In this document: one piece after another, positions 44,694 to 52,609 of the stretch
How the letters are laid out: each line of letters starts with the position of its first letter
Numbering within the stretch: the first letter of the stretch is position 1
Source of the DNA: Rhodococcus wratislaviensis
Lineage (GTDB): Bacteria; Actinomycetota; Actinomycetes; Mycobacteriales; Mycobacteriaceae
NCBI RefSeq assembly: GCF_900455735.1
Contig: NZ_UAUI01000001.1
Span: 1,325,302-1,389,301 of the forward strand
Direction: 5' to 3'
Length of the DNA stretch: 64,000 bases
Translations under genes and position numbers: made by a program
The notes under the pieces: model-generated
Seen by the model: the letters and a program-made list of their open reading frames with translations, nothing else
The model's database searches: none
Told to the model about the DNA's origin: nothing

Positions 44694-46150
44694 GCCGCAC
44701 CTCCGTCGACGTTGTCCGACAGCCCCGCTGCGGCCTTGACCAGCCCGAGCGGACCGTCGAAGTCGAAGTTGCGGTACACGGCGGCGAGCTGCGCGAAGGG
44801 CGGCGACTGGGCGAAGAGCTGAAACGTCAGGCGATGTCCCGCGTAGTCGCTGTTGAGGAGGTCGCGGGCGAACGCGAGGAGCTTGCGACGGTCGTCGGCC
44901 ACCCAGTTGTCGTTGATGGAGTAGAACTTCTCCAGCCACGGTGCGACGTCGGGGTCGGCGAACGTGGCGGCGTCCGGGGTGATGCAGATCTGGCCGCCGC
45001 ACAGCTCGCGGGCGATGTGCATCATCGCGGGCAGCTGGCTGAGCGCCATCACCCGGCCGGTGTAGAGCAGGGACTGGTTGGGCATGAGCAGGCCGCCGGG
45101 GCTGGGTTCGGCGAGCGAGATGGCCGCGGTGAGGTGGGCGTTGATCGTCTCCCGGTAGCAGGCGAGCTGGGCGAGCTTCTCCTGCACCGCCTGCTGCTTC
45201 TCGAGGCCGCTCTGCTTGACGTTCCACAGTGCGGATCCGATCATCAGATCGGCGAGGTGCAGCGTGCGCTGCACGAACGGGAACGCGCTGTAGCGGTGCA
45301 GGGTGGAGCGGATGAACGTGGCGGCCCGGGTGTGCCGGTAGAACAGGACGTCTTCCCAGGGAATCTCGACGTTGTCGAACACGACGAGGGACTCGACCTC
45401 GTCGACGCGGTTGGCGAGCGGGTAGTCGGCGGACGGCGCGCGGCCGGCGAACCCGTTGCGGGAGATGTACTTCAGGCCCGGCGCGCCCATGTCGAGCACG
45501 AATCCGACGGCGTAGTCGGACAGTTCGCTGTTGCCCCAGTTGGCGATGGTGGGTTTGGTGAACGCCTGGTTGGAGTAGGCGGCGGCGGTCTCGTATTTCG
45601 CGCCGCGCACGACGATGCCGTTGTCGGTCTCCTTCACGACGTGCAGGAGCATGTCGGGGTCCTGATCCTGCGGCGCCTTGGACCGGTCGCCCTTGGGGTC
45701 GGTGTTCGCCGACACGTGGAACGGGTCCTCCCGGACAGAACGCTCCAGGTGGCGGCGGATGTTCTCCGAGAAGCGCGGGTCCACCTCGTTGAGGACGTCC
45801 TGACCGTCGAACAGCGACCACATCTCGCCGATGGTCTCGTCACCGACACGGGTGACCACTCCGCGGGTGTCCTCGAGCACCAGGTCGACGGCGGCACGCT
45901 TGTCGAGCCAGTCCTGCTGCGTGCGGGGAAGCTTGTTGGCGATGGCGTTGCGTTCGCCGGATTCGGGATCGACGTAGGTCATCGCGTCCTGGGTGGCCTC
46001 GTCGTGCGCGAGGTCGTAGATGCGGGCCCGCACGTCGACGATCGGCTTGAACATGGGGTGGTCGGCCACGTCCTTGACGCGTTCCCCGTCGACCCAGACC
46101 TCACGGCCGTCCCTGATGGACTCCCTGTATTCGTCTCCGGTGCGGATCAT
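44690..46150 (-). CDS. HpaB-family FADH2-dependent monooxygenase
   Basis: A 486-residue oxygenase component of the 4-hydroxyphenylacetate 3-hydroxylase family, which uses FADH2 from a separate reductase. Seen: IRTGDEYRESIRDGREVWVDGERV at the start (residues 2-25), the N-terminal domain to about 140, the FAD-binding middle domain (GIVVRGAKYETAAAYSNQ, VFDNVEIPWEDVLFY) and the C-terminal helical domain (ARELCGGQICITPD). Members hydroxylate phenols and also heterocycles such as pyrrole-2-carboxylate. With RidA, DUF1028 and an amidohydrolase, ring hydroxylation and opening of an N-heterocycle is likely; I propose imidazoleacetate as the candidate substrate. Confidence 0.9.
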   Translation of the reverse strand: MIRTGDEYRESIRDGREVWVDGERVKDVADHPMFKPIVDVRARIYDLAHDEATQDAMTYVDPESGERNAIANKLPRTQQDWLDKRAAVDLVLEDTRGVVTRVGDETIGEMWSLFDGQDVLNEVDPRFSENIRRHLERSVREDPFHVSANTDPKGDRSKAPQDQDPDMLLHVVKETDNGIVVRGAKYETAAAYSNQAFTKPTIANWGNSELSDYAVGFVLDMGAPGLKYISRNGFAGRAPSADYPLANRVDEVESLVVFDNVEIPWEDVLFYRHTRAATFIRSTLHRYSAFPFVQRTLHLADLMIGSALWNVKQSGLEKQQAVQEKLAQLACYRETINAHLTAAISLAEPSPGGLLMPNQSLLYTGRVMALSQLPAMMHIARELCGGQICITPDAATFADPDVAPWLEKFYSINDNWVADDRRKLLAFARDLLNSDYAGHRLTFQLFAQSPPFAQLAAVYRNFDFDGPLGLVKAAAGLSDNVDGGAA

Positions 46151-46767
46151 TTCGTGCTCCTGGTCCTCGGCGCGGGGTGTGCGTCCGGGTAGTCGGGAAA
46201 GGTGGAAGGTTCGAATGCTGCGGGCTTGCTGTAGGTGTGGGAGGCGTACACGAGCGGTTCACCGGGGTGTGCCTCCACGGCGGCGACGCGCCCGATGTAG
46301 ACGCGGTGGGTGCCGGCCTCGATGACGTCGTGGACGGTGCAGTCGAACGACGCGATCGCGTCGTGGACGCGGGGCGAGCCGGATTCGGCCACGGTCCAGT
46401 GCCCGCAGGTGAAGTCCCACCGCTGCTTGCCGGGCCAGGGGCGGCCGGCGAAGGTGTCTGCGACGTGATCATGCTGGGTGGCAAGCACATTGACGCAGAA
46501 GACGCCGTTCTCGGAGATCGCGTCGTTGACCGGGCTTCGCCCGTGCAGGCAGACCAGCACCAGCGCCGGGTCGGCCGAGACGGAGCACATCGCGCTCACG
46601 GTCTGTGCGGCGCGCCCGCCGGGGCCGTCGGTCGCGACGACGGTGACTCCGGTTGCGACGGTGCCCATGGCCGCGATGAAGTTCACGGTCGAGCTGTCCG
46701 GAATCGGTGGGGCCACCGATGTTCGGGCCGTCGTTTCGACGGCTGCGTGACGGTCAGCGATCGGCAT
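46147..46767 (-). CDS. Flavin reductase (HpaC-type) for the HpaB-like oxygenase
   Basis: A 206-residue flavin reductase domain protein: FIAAMGTVATGVTVVATDG, AQTVSAMCSVSADPALVLVCL and RSPVNDAISENGVFCVNVLA are typical of HpaC/RutF-like reductases. It probably supplies FADH2 to the oxygenase encoded next (ATGA overlap). ATG 46767 has AGGAG 7 nt upstream; the open frame upstream is not supported. First gene of the operon, 71 bp from shared element copy 2. Confidence 0.88.
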   Translation of the reverse strand: MPIADRHAAVETTARTSVAPPIPDSSTVNFIAAMGTVATGVTVVATDGPGGRAAQTVSAMCSVSADPALVLVCLHGRSPVNDAISENGVFCVNVLATQHDHVADTFAGRPWPGKQRWDFTCGHWTVAESGSPRVHDAIASFDCTVHDVIEAGTHRVYIGRVAAVEAHPGEPLVYASHTYSKPAAFEPSTFPDYPDAHPAPRTRSTK

Positions 46768-46837
46768 GACGGGCTCCTTTCTATGTGCGGTGAGCGAGGA
46801 GTTCGTGCCGTTGCACCAATCTTGAGGTCCCCGGCGA

Positions 46838-46871
46838 AATCTGTACAACACAGATAAGTGGCGCACTGCAT
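46838..46871 (+). promoter_or_regulatory. Shared 34-bp promoter element, copy 2 (oxygenase operon)
   Basis: AATCTGTACAACACA, 14 bases, TGCAT on the plus strand. Within it ATCTGT-acaac-ACAGAT is a perfect inverted repeat. It lies in the 193-bp gap between the oxygenase operon (-) and the dienelactone-hydrolase-like gene (+), reversed relative to the operon, as at the other copies. Confidence 0.72.
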
Positions 46872-46960
46872 AAGGAAAAGTGATGAATCGGGAACCGATG
46901 CCGACCACGGCTTCGACCAGGGATAATTCCCTACATCAGCCGATGCGGACGGGGACGATC

Positions 46961-47866
46961 ATGACGCCACTGCAACGCTATATCGCCGAAGAGATCGCGA
47001 TCGACCATGCTGACGGGCTGCTGTCCCGCCGCGAGGCGTTGCGAAGACTCGGCCTCATCGGTCTCGGCGTGGCGGCGGCGTCCTCGCTGCTCGCCGCATG
47101 TTCCACCGACAGCGACGAGTCGCCGACCTCGGCGCCGGTGACACCCGGCGGAGCGACGCCCCCGCCACCGGGAGCGGCCGACGCCGTCGGGACCGAAGCC
47201 GTGACGTTCCCCGGCCCGGACGGCCGGGTCCTGCAGGGTGCGTGGGCCGCCGCGGCCTCGCCCCGCGGATCGGTCCTCGTCATCCACGAGAACAAGGGCC
47301 TGACCGACCACATCCGTTCGGTGGCGGGCCGATTCGCGGGTGCCGGCTACTCCGCGCTCGCCCTCGACCTGCTCTCGGAAGAGGGCGGGACCGCGACGTT
47401 CACCGATCAGGCGCAGGCGACCGCCGCGCTGGCCACCGTGCCGCCTGCGCGCTTCGTCGCCGACATGAAGGCCGGTATCGACGAACTCGGGCGTCGGGTG
47501 CCGGACGAGAAGATCGCGGCGGTCGGGTTCTGTTTCGGCGGCGGGATGGTGTGGCAACTCCTCGCGTCCGGCGAGCCGCGGCTGGCGGCGGCGGTCCCCT
47601 TCTACGGTCCCCTCCCCGAGGGCGCCGACTTCTCCGGGTCGAAGGCCGCGGTCCTCGCCATCTACGCGGAAATGGACGCCCGGGTGAACGCGTCCCGCGA
47701 CGCCGCGGCCGCCGCACTCGCGAAGGCGGGGCTACCGCACGAGATCGTGACGGTTCCGGGTGCCGATCACGCGTTCTTCAACGACACCGGGCCCCGCTAC
47801 AACGCGACCGCGGCAGCCGAGGCCTACGAACGTGTCCTCGCCTGGTTCGGCGAATACCTGGGGTGA
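46961..47866 (+). CDS. Exported dienelactone-hydrolase-family protein (Tat lipoprotein)
   Basis: A 301-residue protein combining a Tat signal (SRREALRRLG) with a lipobox (LLAAC, Cys about 47) and a dienelactone hydrolase fold. The catalytic set is Cys in GFCFGGG, Asp in YAEMDARV and His in GADHAFF; ENKGLTDHIR is also conserved. ATG 46961 has GGGGA upstream; earlier ATGs at 46880-46898 are possible. Members of this export form occur as carboxymethylenebutenolidase-like proteins of unknown substrate. Its 3' end overlaps the membrane-protein gene by 43 bp. Confidence 0.85.
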   Translation: MTPLQRYIAEEIAIDHADGLLSRREALRRLGLIGLGVAAASSLLAACSTDSDESPTSAPVTPGGATPPPPGAADAVGTEAVTFPGPDGRVLQGAWAAAASPRGSVLVIHENKGLTDHIRSVAGRFAGAGYSALALDLLSEEGGTATFTDQAQATAALATVPPARFVADMKAGIDELGRRVPDEKIAAVGFCFGGGMVWQLLASGEPRLAAAVPFYGPLPEGADFSGSKAAVLAIYAEMDARVNASRDAAAAALAKAGLPHEIVTVPGADHAFFNDTGPRYNATAAAEAYERVLAWFGEYLG

Positions 47867-48501
47867 GGCGGGCGCATCAGCAGTGCGGCCACGAGGAAGC
47901 AGACCGCGCCCACGAACGTGCCCAGATCGGCGATCGTCGGGTTCTTCAGCGCGTCGGTGCCGGGCACGATGTACGCGCCGACCGCGGACACCCCGAACGC
48001 CACCGACCCGATCATGTTCAGCCAGGTGCTGCGCCAGTTGCGGGCATGCGGATCCCACAGCTTGTCGGTTTCGGTGGTGGCCACCACCGCCAGACCGCTG
48101 GCGACGAGGAACGCCGTCGACCCGAAGAGGTCGGGACGCCACCCCCACACCCGGTCCTGTTCGACGGTAAGGCTCTGGATCAGCACGACCCCGGTACTCA
48201 CGTTGAACAGCAGGGTGCCGACGAACTGGATCAGCGCCGCCCACCAGTCGTAGCGTTCGACCGTCGCGGATTCCTCCCCGGGCACCGGCCTCCCACTGAG
48301 CCGCAATTGGATGAATCCGGCGGTGGTGAAGAAGAGCGACCCGACGAAGTAGGTGATGTTGTCGATCTCGGGGCCCACCGCCTGCCCGTACATCCGCGTG
48401 GCCGCCAGCCCGAACAGGAAGGAGCCGATCACGAATCCCCAGGACTCGCGGCGCAGCCGGAGCGTTCGGCGCGGCGCGGACGAGGTGTGGTCGCTCGACA
48501 C
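47824..48501 (-). CDS. Predicted membrane protein, YrhK-like
   Basis: A 225-residue protein with about six hydrophobic helices (for example GFVIGSFLFGLAATRMYG, YFVGSLFFTTAGFIQL, IQFVGTLLFNVSTGVVL, LVASGLAVVATTE). The repeated GS-x-x-F pattern resembles YrhK-domain proteins. The start is GTG at 48501. Function unknown; the family match is tentative. It ends inside the converging gene. Confidence 0.65.
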   Translation of the reverse strand: MSSDHTSSAPRRTLRLRRESWGFVIGSFLFGLAATRMYGQAVGPEIDNITYFVGSLFFTTAGFIQLRLSGRPVPGEESATVERYDWWAALIQFVGTLLFNVSTGVVLIQSLTVEQDRVWGWRPDLFGSTAFLVASGLAVVATTETDKLWDPHARNWRSTWLNMIGSVAFGVSAVGAYIVPGTDALKNPTIADLGTFVGAVCFLVAALLMRPPHPRYSPNQARTRS

Positions 48502-48620
48502 CGTGACGTCACCCCCTCACGGGTCGGCAAGGTTTCAGACTCTCCGAAAGCGCGCACCGGGTCAAGGTCGGACGCCGAAATTCGGCTGCGAGTCGACGTG
48601 GGGTGTGCCAGTGTCGGGGA

Positions 48621-49829
48621 ATGACGACGACCACCGCCGGCATCACGATCAGAACGGCGACCGAACAGGACTGGCCGAAGATCACCCTGCTCAACGAGAT
48701 CTGCTTCGTGACACCGCAGAACGAGGAGTTCACCGCCCACTGGCGGCAGCTCGTCAGCGGCGCGCCGCCGATCATCGCGGTCGACGAGGACGCGGTGGTC
48801 GGCGCCACCATGGACATCCCCATGACCGTCACCGTTCCCGGTGGCGAGGGCGTTCCCGCGGCGGGCGTCACCGCGGTGACGGTCGCCCCCACCCACCGAC
48901 GCCGTGGCCTCCTGCGCGCGCTCTACACCGAACATCACGCCCGCATCCGGACGTCGGGTGTCCCGCTGTCGCTGCTCACGGCCAGTGAGGGCGGGATCTA
49001 CGGGCGCTTCGGGTACGGACCCGCGACCGTCGAGACCACGTCGAGCATCGACCGCCGGTTCGCCGTGCCGCACCCGAGGGCACCGGACCCGGGTGGTGTG
49101 CGGATGGTCCATCCCGCGGAGGCCCGGGTCGCGTTCACCGACGTCTACGACCGCTGGCAACGGGTGACCCCGGGGGCGCAGGTCCGGCCCGGGATCGTGT
49201 GGAATCGGATCTTCGCCGACCGCGAAAGCGAACGTGGCGGCGGCACAAGCCTGTTCGGGCTGGTGCACGACGACGGCTACGTGCTCTACCGTCGCATGTC
49301 CGGCGACAACGGAACCGTCGCCCGGGTGGAGGAGATCCGCACGGTCACGCGCGACGCGCATGCCGCGCTGTGGCGGGCGCTCCTCGGCCTGGACCTCGTG
49401 CGCCGCATCGAAACGCACCTCACCCCCGAGGACCCACTGCCGTATCTGCTGACCGACGGCCGGCTGGTGCGGACCACCTCGCGCCACGACGAGCTGTGGG
49501 TCCGGATCATGGACGTGCCCGCCGCACTCGAGGCCCGCAGGTACCGAACAGACCTCGACGTCGTGATCCAGGTCGACGACGGGTTCCTGGACGCCGGCGG
49601 GCGGTTCGCACTGACCGTGCGGGACGGCACCGCGATGTGCATCCCGACCGACTCGACCCCTCAGGTGGTGCTCGACCTGGACGTGCTGGGCAGCCTGTAC
49701 CTCGGCGCCCACCGGGCACGCACGTTCGCGGCCGCGAACCGGCTGCAGGCTGCGGACCCCGACGTCCTCGACCGTGTCGACCACGCCTTCGGCGCCGACC
49801 GCGACGCCCAGATGGGGTGGCCGTTCTAG
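48621..49829 (+). CDS. eis: Eis-family N-acetyltransferase
   Basis: Exactly 402 residues, like M. tuberculosis Eis. The N-terminal GNAT domain has the acetyl-CoA loop VTVAPTHRRRGLLRAL and the general-acid region GGIYGRFGYGPA; a second GNAT-like domain and a C-terminal sterol-carrier-like domain follow. The protein ends in Phe, whose terminal carboxylate is the catalytic base in Eis enzymes. Eis proteins acetylate amines including aminoglycosides. ATG 48621 follows GGGGA. It overlaps the LysR gene by 4 bp at the 3' end. Confidence 0.88.
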   Translation: MTTTTAGITIRTATEQDWPKITLLNEICFVTPQNEEFTAHWRQLVSGAPPIIAVDEDAVVGATMDIPMTVTVPGGEGVPAAGVTAVTVAPTHRRRGLLRALYTEHHARIRTSGVPLSLLTASEGGIYGRFGYGPATVETTSSIDRRFAVPHPRAPDPGGVRMVHPAEARVAFTDVYDRWQRVTPGAQVRPGIVWNRIFADRESERGGGTSLFGLVHDDGYVLYRRMSGDNGTVARVEEIRTVTRDAHAALWRALLGLDLVRRIETHLTPEDPLPYLLTDGRLVRTTSRHDELWVRIMDVPAALEARRYRTDLDVVIQVDDGFLDAGGRFALTVRDGTAMCIPTDSTPQVVLDLDVLGSLYLGAHRARTFAAANRLQAADPDVLDRVDHAFGADRDAQMGWPF

Positions 49830-50752
49830 CGGCCCGAACCCGCCTGTTTCGCGAACACGGCGCGCGCCCGTTCGGCGACGGCCCGGGCCCGCGCCGTGCT
49901 CCGCACACCCTTCAGCCGGGCGAGCACCACGGGCAGGCCGGGAACGTCGTCGGCGATGGGCAGCGTCGCGACCCGTCCGCCGTCATACGTCCGGCCCTCG
50001 GCGGGCCGCTGATTGAGGATCGAGAAGCCGTGGCCCCGGGCGACGAGTCCGCGCACCGTTTCGTAGCTCGCCGACCGGTACCGGACCACCGGCGTGACCC
50101 CCGCCGCCGACAGCATCGCCAGGAAGTAGTCGCGGCTGCTCGGCAGGTCCAGCAACACCATGGGTTCGCCCTCGAGGTCGGCGAGGGTGATCGCATCGTG
50201 GCCGGCCAGCCGGTGGTCCGGCGGAAGGATGACGTGCGGTCGGGCCACCCCGAGCGTCTCCGTCTCCATGTCTTCGCCCAGCGCGAGGTCGTAGGTGAGG
50301 GCCAGTTCCGCGGTGCCGTTCCGCAGCGCCGCCCGCACCGCCTCCGCCTGCGTCTCGACGACCTCGACCTCCAGATCGGGATGCTGATCGCGCAGGTCCG
50401 AGATCAGCGTCGGGAGGATGAACGGGGTGAGGGTGACGAAGCAGGCCAGGCGCACCGTTCCCCGGACGTTGTCCTCGTGGCCGCGCGCCGCGTCGAGAAC
50501 CTCACCGAGGTGGGCGAGGACGCTGCGGGTGTCGCGGAGCATCTCCTCCCCCGCCGCGGTGAGGACCAGCCCGCGGGATCGTTGCCGGATGAACAGCTGG
50601 GTGCCGATCTGGTGCTCGAGCTGGGAGATCGCGGACGAGACCGCCGACTGCGCGACCATCAGTTCGTCGGCGGCCTTCGTCATGCTGGAGAAGTTCGCGG
50701 CCTCGACGAAGTACCTGAGTTGGGTGAACGTCACGTCGGGTCGTCGTTGCAT
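49826..50752 (-). CDS. LysR-family transcriptional regulator
   Basis: A 308-residue LysR regulator. N-terminal helix-turn-helix about 8-68 (TQLRYFVEAANFSSMTKAAD, AQSAVSSAISQLE), then the effector-binding domain with RGTVRLACFVTLTPFILP. ATG 50752 has GAGGAG about 6 nt upstream. It is 86 bp downstream of the APC permease on the same strand. It is the only LysR gene in the window and sits inside the set of operons that carry the TCTGTACA-N-N-ACA element, so it is the best candidate for their regulator. No copy of the element lies directly before it. Confidence 0.9.
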   Translation of the reverse strand: MQRRPDVTFTQLRYFVEAANFSSMTKAADELMVAQSAVSSAISQLEHQIGTQLFIRQRSRGLVLTAAGEEMLRDTRSVLAHLGEVLDAARGHEDNVRGTVRLACFVTLTPFILPTLISDLRDQHPDLEVEVVETQAEAVRAALRNGTAELALTYDLALGEDMETETLGVARPHVILPPDHRLAGHDAITLADLEGEPMVLLDLPSSRDYFLAMLSAAGVTPVVRYRSASYETVRGLVARGHGFSILNQRPAEGRTYDGGRVATLPIADDVPGLPVVLARLKGVRSTARARAVAERARAVFAKQAGSGR

Positions 50753-50838
50753 GCGCTCTCCTCGGGATCTGAGGCCACCAGGATTGCAGGTCTCCGACCG
50801 GGGAGCCACCCACGACACACGCGGTGGCCGCGGCACCA

Positions 50839-52380
50839 TCAGCGGGCGTCGGCCTTCACGAGGCCGGGGTCCGGCTCCGAGCCGGGGCCGTCCGCCCGCG
50901 CGATGCTGGGGCCACTCGCGGACCGCACGGACCTGCCGCGCACGTATCCGACGGCGCCGAGGAGCGCGAGCACGGCCAGCGTCCCGAGGGTGAACAGTTC
51001 GAACGTCCCCTGGCTCACTCCCCAGATCTCTTCGAAGTCGTACTCCAGGCCGAACACCGACTCCAGAGTGCCGGGGAAGACCGCCACCCAGGAACCGAGC
51101 AGCACCCACGCGAAGCAGAGGATGCCGAGGACGCGGAAGCCCGCGTTTCCGGTGGGAACCCGGAAGGGCCGCACGACGTCCGGGAAACGCGTGCGCAGGC
51201 GAATCGCCGACGGGATGACGATCAGGTAGCTGAGCAGGAACGTCGAGATCGAGATGGTGAGCACGACCGCGAAGATGGAACCGCCGGAGCCGGTGATCTG
51301 CATGGCCGCGATCATGAAGACGGTGGCGACGAGCCCCGACAGGAAGTTGACGCGCACCGGCGTGCCGAGGCGGGGATGGAATCGGCCGAAGAATCCGCCG
51401 AAGAACGCGCCGTCGGCGGCCGCCATCGCCTGCATGCGGTCGCTGATGATCATCCACGCCGCACCCTGGGTCATGAGGATGACCGCGAAGATCACGCCGG
51501 TCACCGTCAGCATGGCGGGTGCGGCGGGACCGTAGACGCTGTAGACGGTCGCGACCGCCTCGAGAAGTCCGCCGACACCGGTGATGTCGTCCGCGGGCAC
51601 GACGAGCAGGATGGCGAAGATCGGCAGCAGGTAGGACGCGGCGGCGATGGCGCAGGCGCGGGCGATCGAGATCGGGACGTCGCGGGCCGGGTTCTTCATC
51701 TCCCCGGCGGCGCTGTTTCCGGATTCGAACCCGAGGTAGGAGAACAGCAGCAGCGGCGTCACGCCGAGTAGCCCGGTCAGGGTGGGGCTGAAGTCGCCCG
51801 CCGAGATGCCGGCAAAACCGTTCTTCGCGGCGTAGATGCCGGTGGTGACGAGGAAGAACAGCAGGAAGACGATCTTGAGGAACGCGCCGACCGTCGGAAT
51901 CCATTTGCCGCGAGCCAGACTCACGACGGCCGCGAGCACCGTCAGCCAGATGAAGACCAGTTTGAACAGGTAGTCCGTCACCGACCCCTCCTCGAATGCA
52001 GAGACGTAGTGGTTCCAGGTCTCCGCGGCGATGAACGCCATGGACCCACCGACCCACACGGGCTGCGTCACCCACGTCAGCAGCGACGCGAGGGCGGCGA
52101 GGGGCCGGCCGAACGCTCTCCGGACCCACACGTACACACCGCCTTCGCCGGTGAACGTGCTGCCGATCTCGGCGAAGATCAGGCCGTACGGCAGCAGGAA
52201 GAACACCGCGAGAACCAGTGCCCAGGTGAACGTCTCCGCGCCGAAGGTGGAGACCTGACCGAGAACCTCGACCGACACCACCGCCGCGACGATGAGGAAG
52301 ACGATGTCGAAACGGCCGAGTGACTTCTTCAGGTGTTGTGTCTGTTCGTCCGCCAGGGCGGTGGGGGTGTTGTCGCTCAT
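50839..52380 (-). CDS. APC-superfamily amino acid/amine permease
   Basis: A 513-residue transporter with about 12-13 membrane helices: FDIVFLIVAAVVSVEVLGQV (TM1), LPYGLIFAEIGSTFTGEGGVY (TM2, first 20 residues), GVTPLLLFSYLGFESGNSAAGE, and VRPFRVPTG near the C-terminus. The layout is that of APC carriers for amino acids or polyamines. It is divergent from the amine dehydrogenase operon and carries shared element copy 3 58 bp before its ATG. Import of the amine oxidised by the divergent operon is a direct inference. Confidence 0.88.
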   Translation of the reverse strand: MSDNTPTALADEQTQHLKKSLGRFDIVFLIVAAVVSVEVLGQVSTFGAETFTWALVLAVFFLLPYGLIFAEIGSTFTGEGGVYVWVRRAFGRPLAALASLLTWVTQPVWVGGSMAFIAAETWNHYVSAFEEGSVTDYLFKLVFIWLTVLAAVVSLARGKWIPTVGAFLKIVFLLFFLVTTGIYAAKNGFAGISAGDFSPTLTGLLGVTPLLLFSYLGFESGNSAAGEMKNPARDVPISIARACAIAAASYLLPIFAILLVVPADDITGVGGLLEAVATVYSVYGPAAPAMLTVTGVIFAVILMTQGAAWMIISDRMQAMAAADGAFFGGFFGRFHPRLGTPVRVNFLSGLVATVFMIAAMQITGSGGSIFAVVLTISISTFLLSYLIVIPSAIRLRTRFPDVVRPFRVPTGNAGFRVLGILCFAWVLLGSWVAVFPGTLESVFGLEYDFEEIWGVSQGTFELFTLGTLAVLALLGAVGYVRGRSVRSASGPSIARADGPGSEPDPGLVKADAR

Positions 52381-52437
52381 CGATCATGCCTCTCACGTCG
52401 CAGTGATGCCGGTCACTACTCTCGTCCGCGCTCGGCA

Positions 52438-52471
52438 AATCTGTACAGCACAAAGATCAGGGGTACTGCAT
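52438..52471 (+). promoter_or_regulatory. Shared 34-bp promoter element, copy 3 (APC/amine dehydrogenase)
   Basis: AATCTGTACAGCACA, 14 bases, TGCAT on the plus strand, between the APC permease (-) and amine dehydrogenase (+). Same spacing as copies 1 and 2, and the same orientation relative to the permease gene. One bound site could serve both divergent promoters. Confidence 0.72.
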
Positions 52472-52524
52472 CAGTTCTCCAGATGTGGAGGCCGCCGAAT
52501 TGGCATCTGAATAACTGATGCAGT
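52465..52524. promoter_or_regulatory. 12-bp inverted repeat upstream of amine dehydrogenase
   Basis: ACTGCATCAGTT (52465-52476) and AACTGATGCAGT (52513-52524) are exact complements 36 bp apart. The left arm overlaps the TGCAT block of element copy 3, and GCATCAGTT also occurs beside copy 1 (40372-40380). It could be a second operator or a looping site. Confidence 0.5.
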
Positions 52525-52609
52525 GGCACGAAAAGATCCTGTTGACTGTTGTGGCCGCGCGGACCGACGATTCTGGCACTGCACGAACCGACAGCGTGAG
52601 GAACCCACC

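Noticed and set aside
42461..46767. A Rut pyrimidine-degradation operon
   Set aside because: There is no RutA-type LLM oxygenase or RutB isochorismatase-like hydrolase in the operon; only a functional parallel exists.
49826..52453. An 875-residue fusion covering the APC permease region and LysR
   Set aside because: Only the last 308 residues are LysR; the upstream part is antisense-like noise in another frame of the permease gene. The ATG at 50752 with its ribosome site marks the true start.
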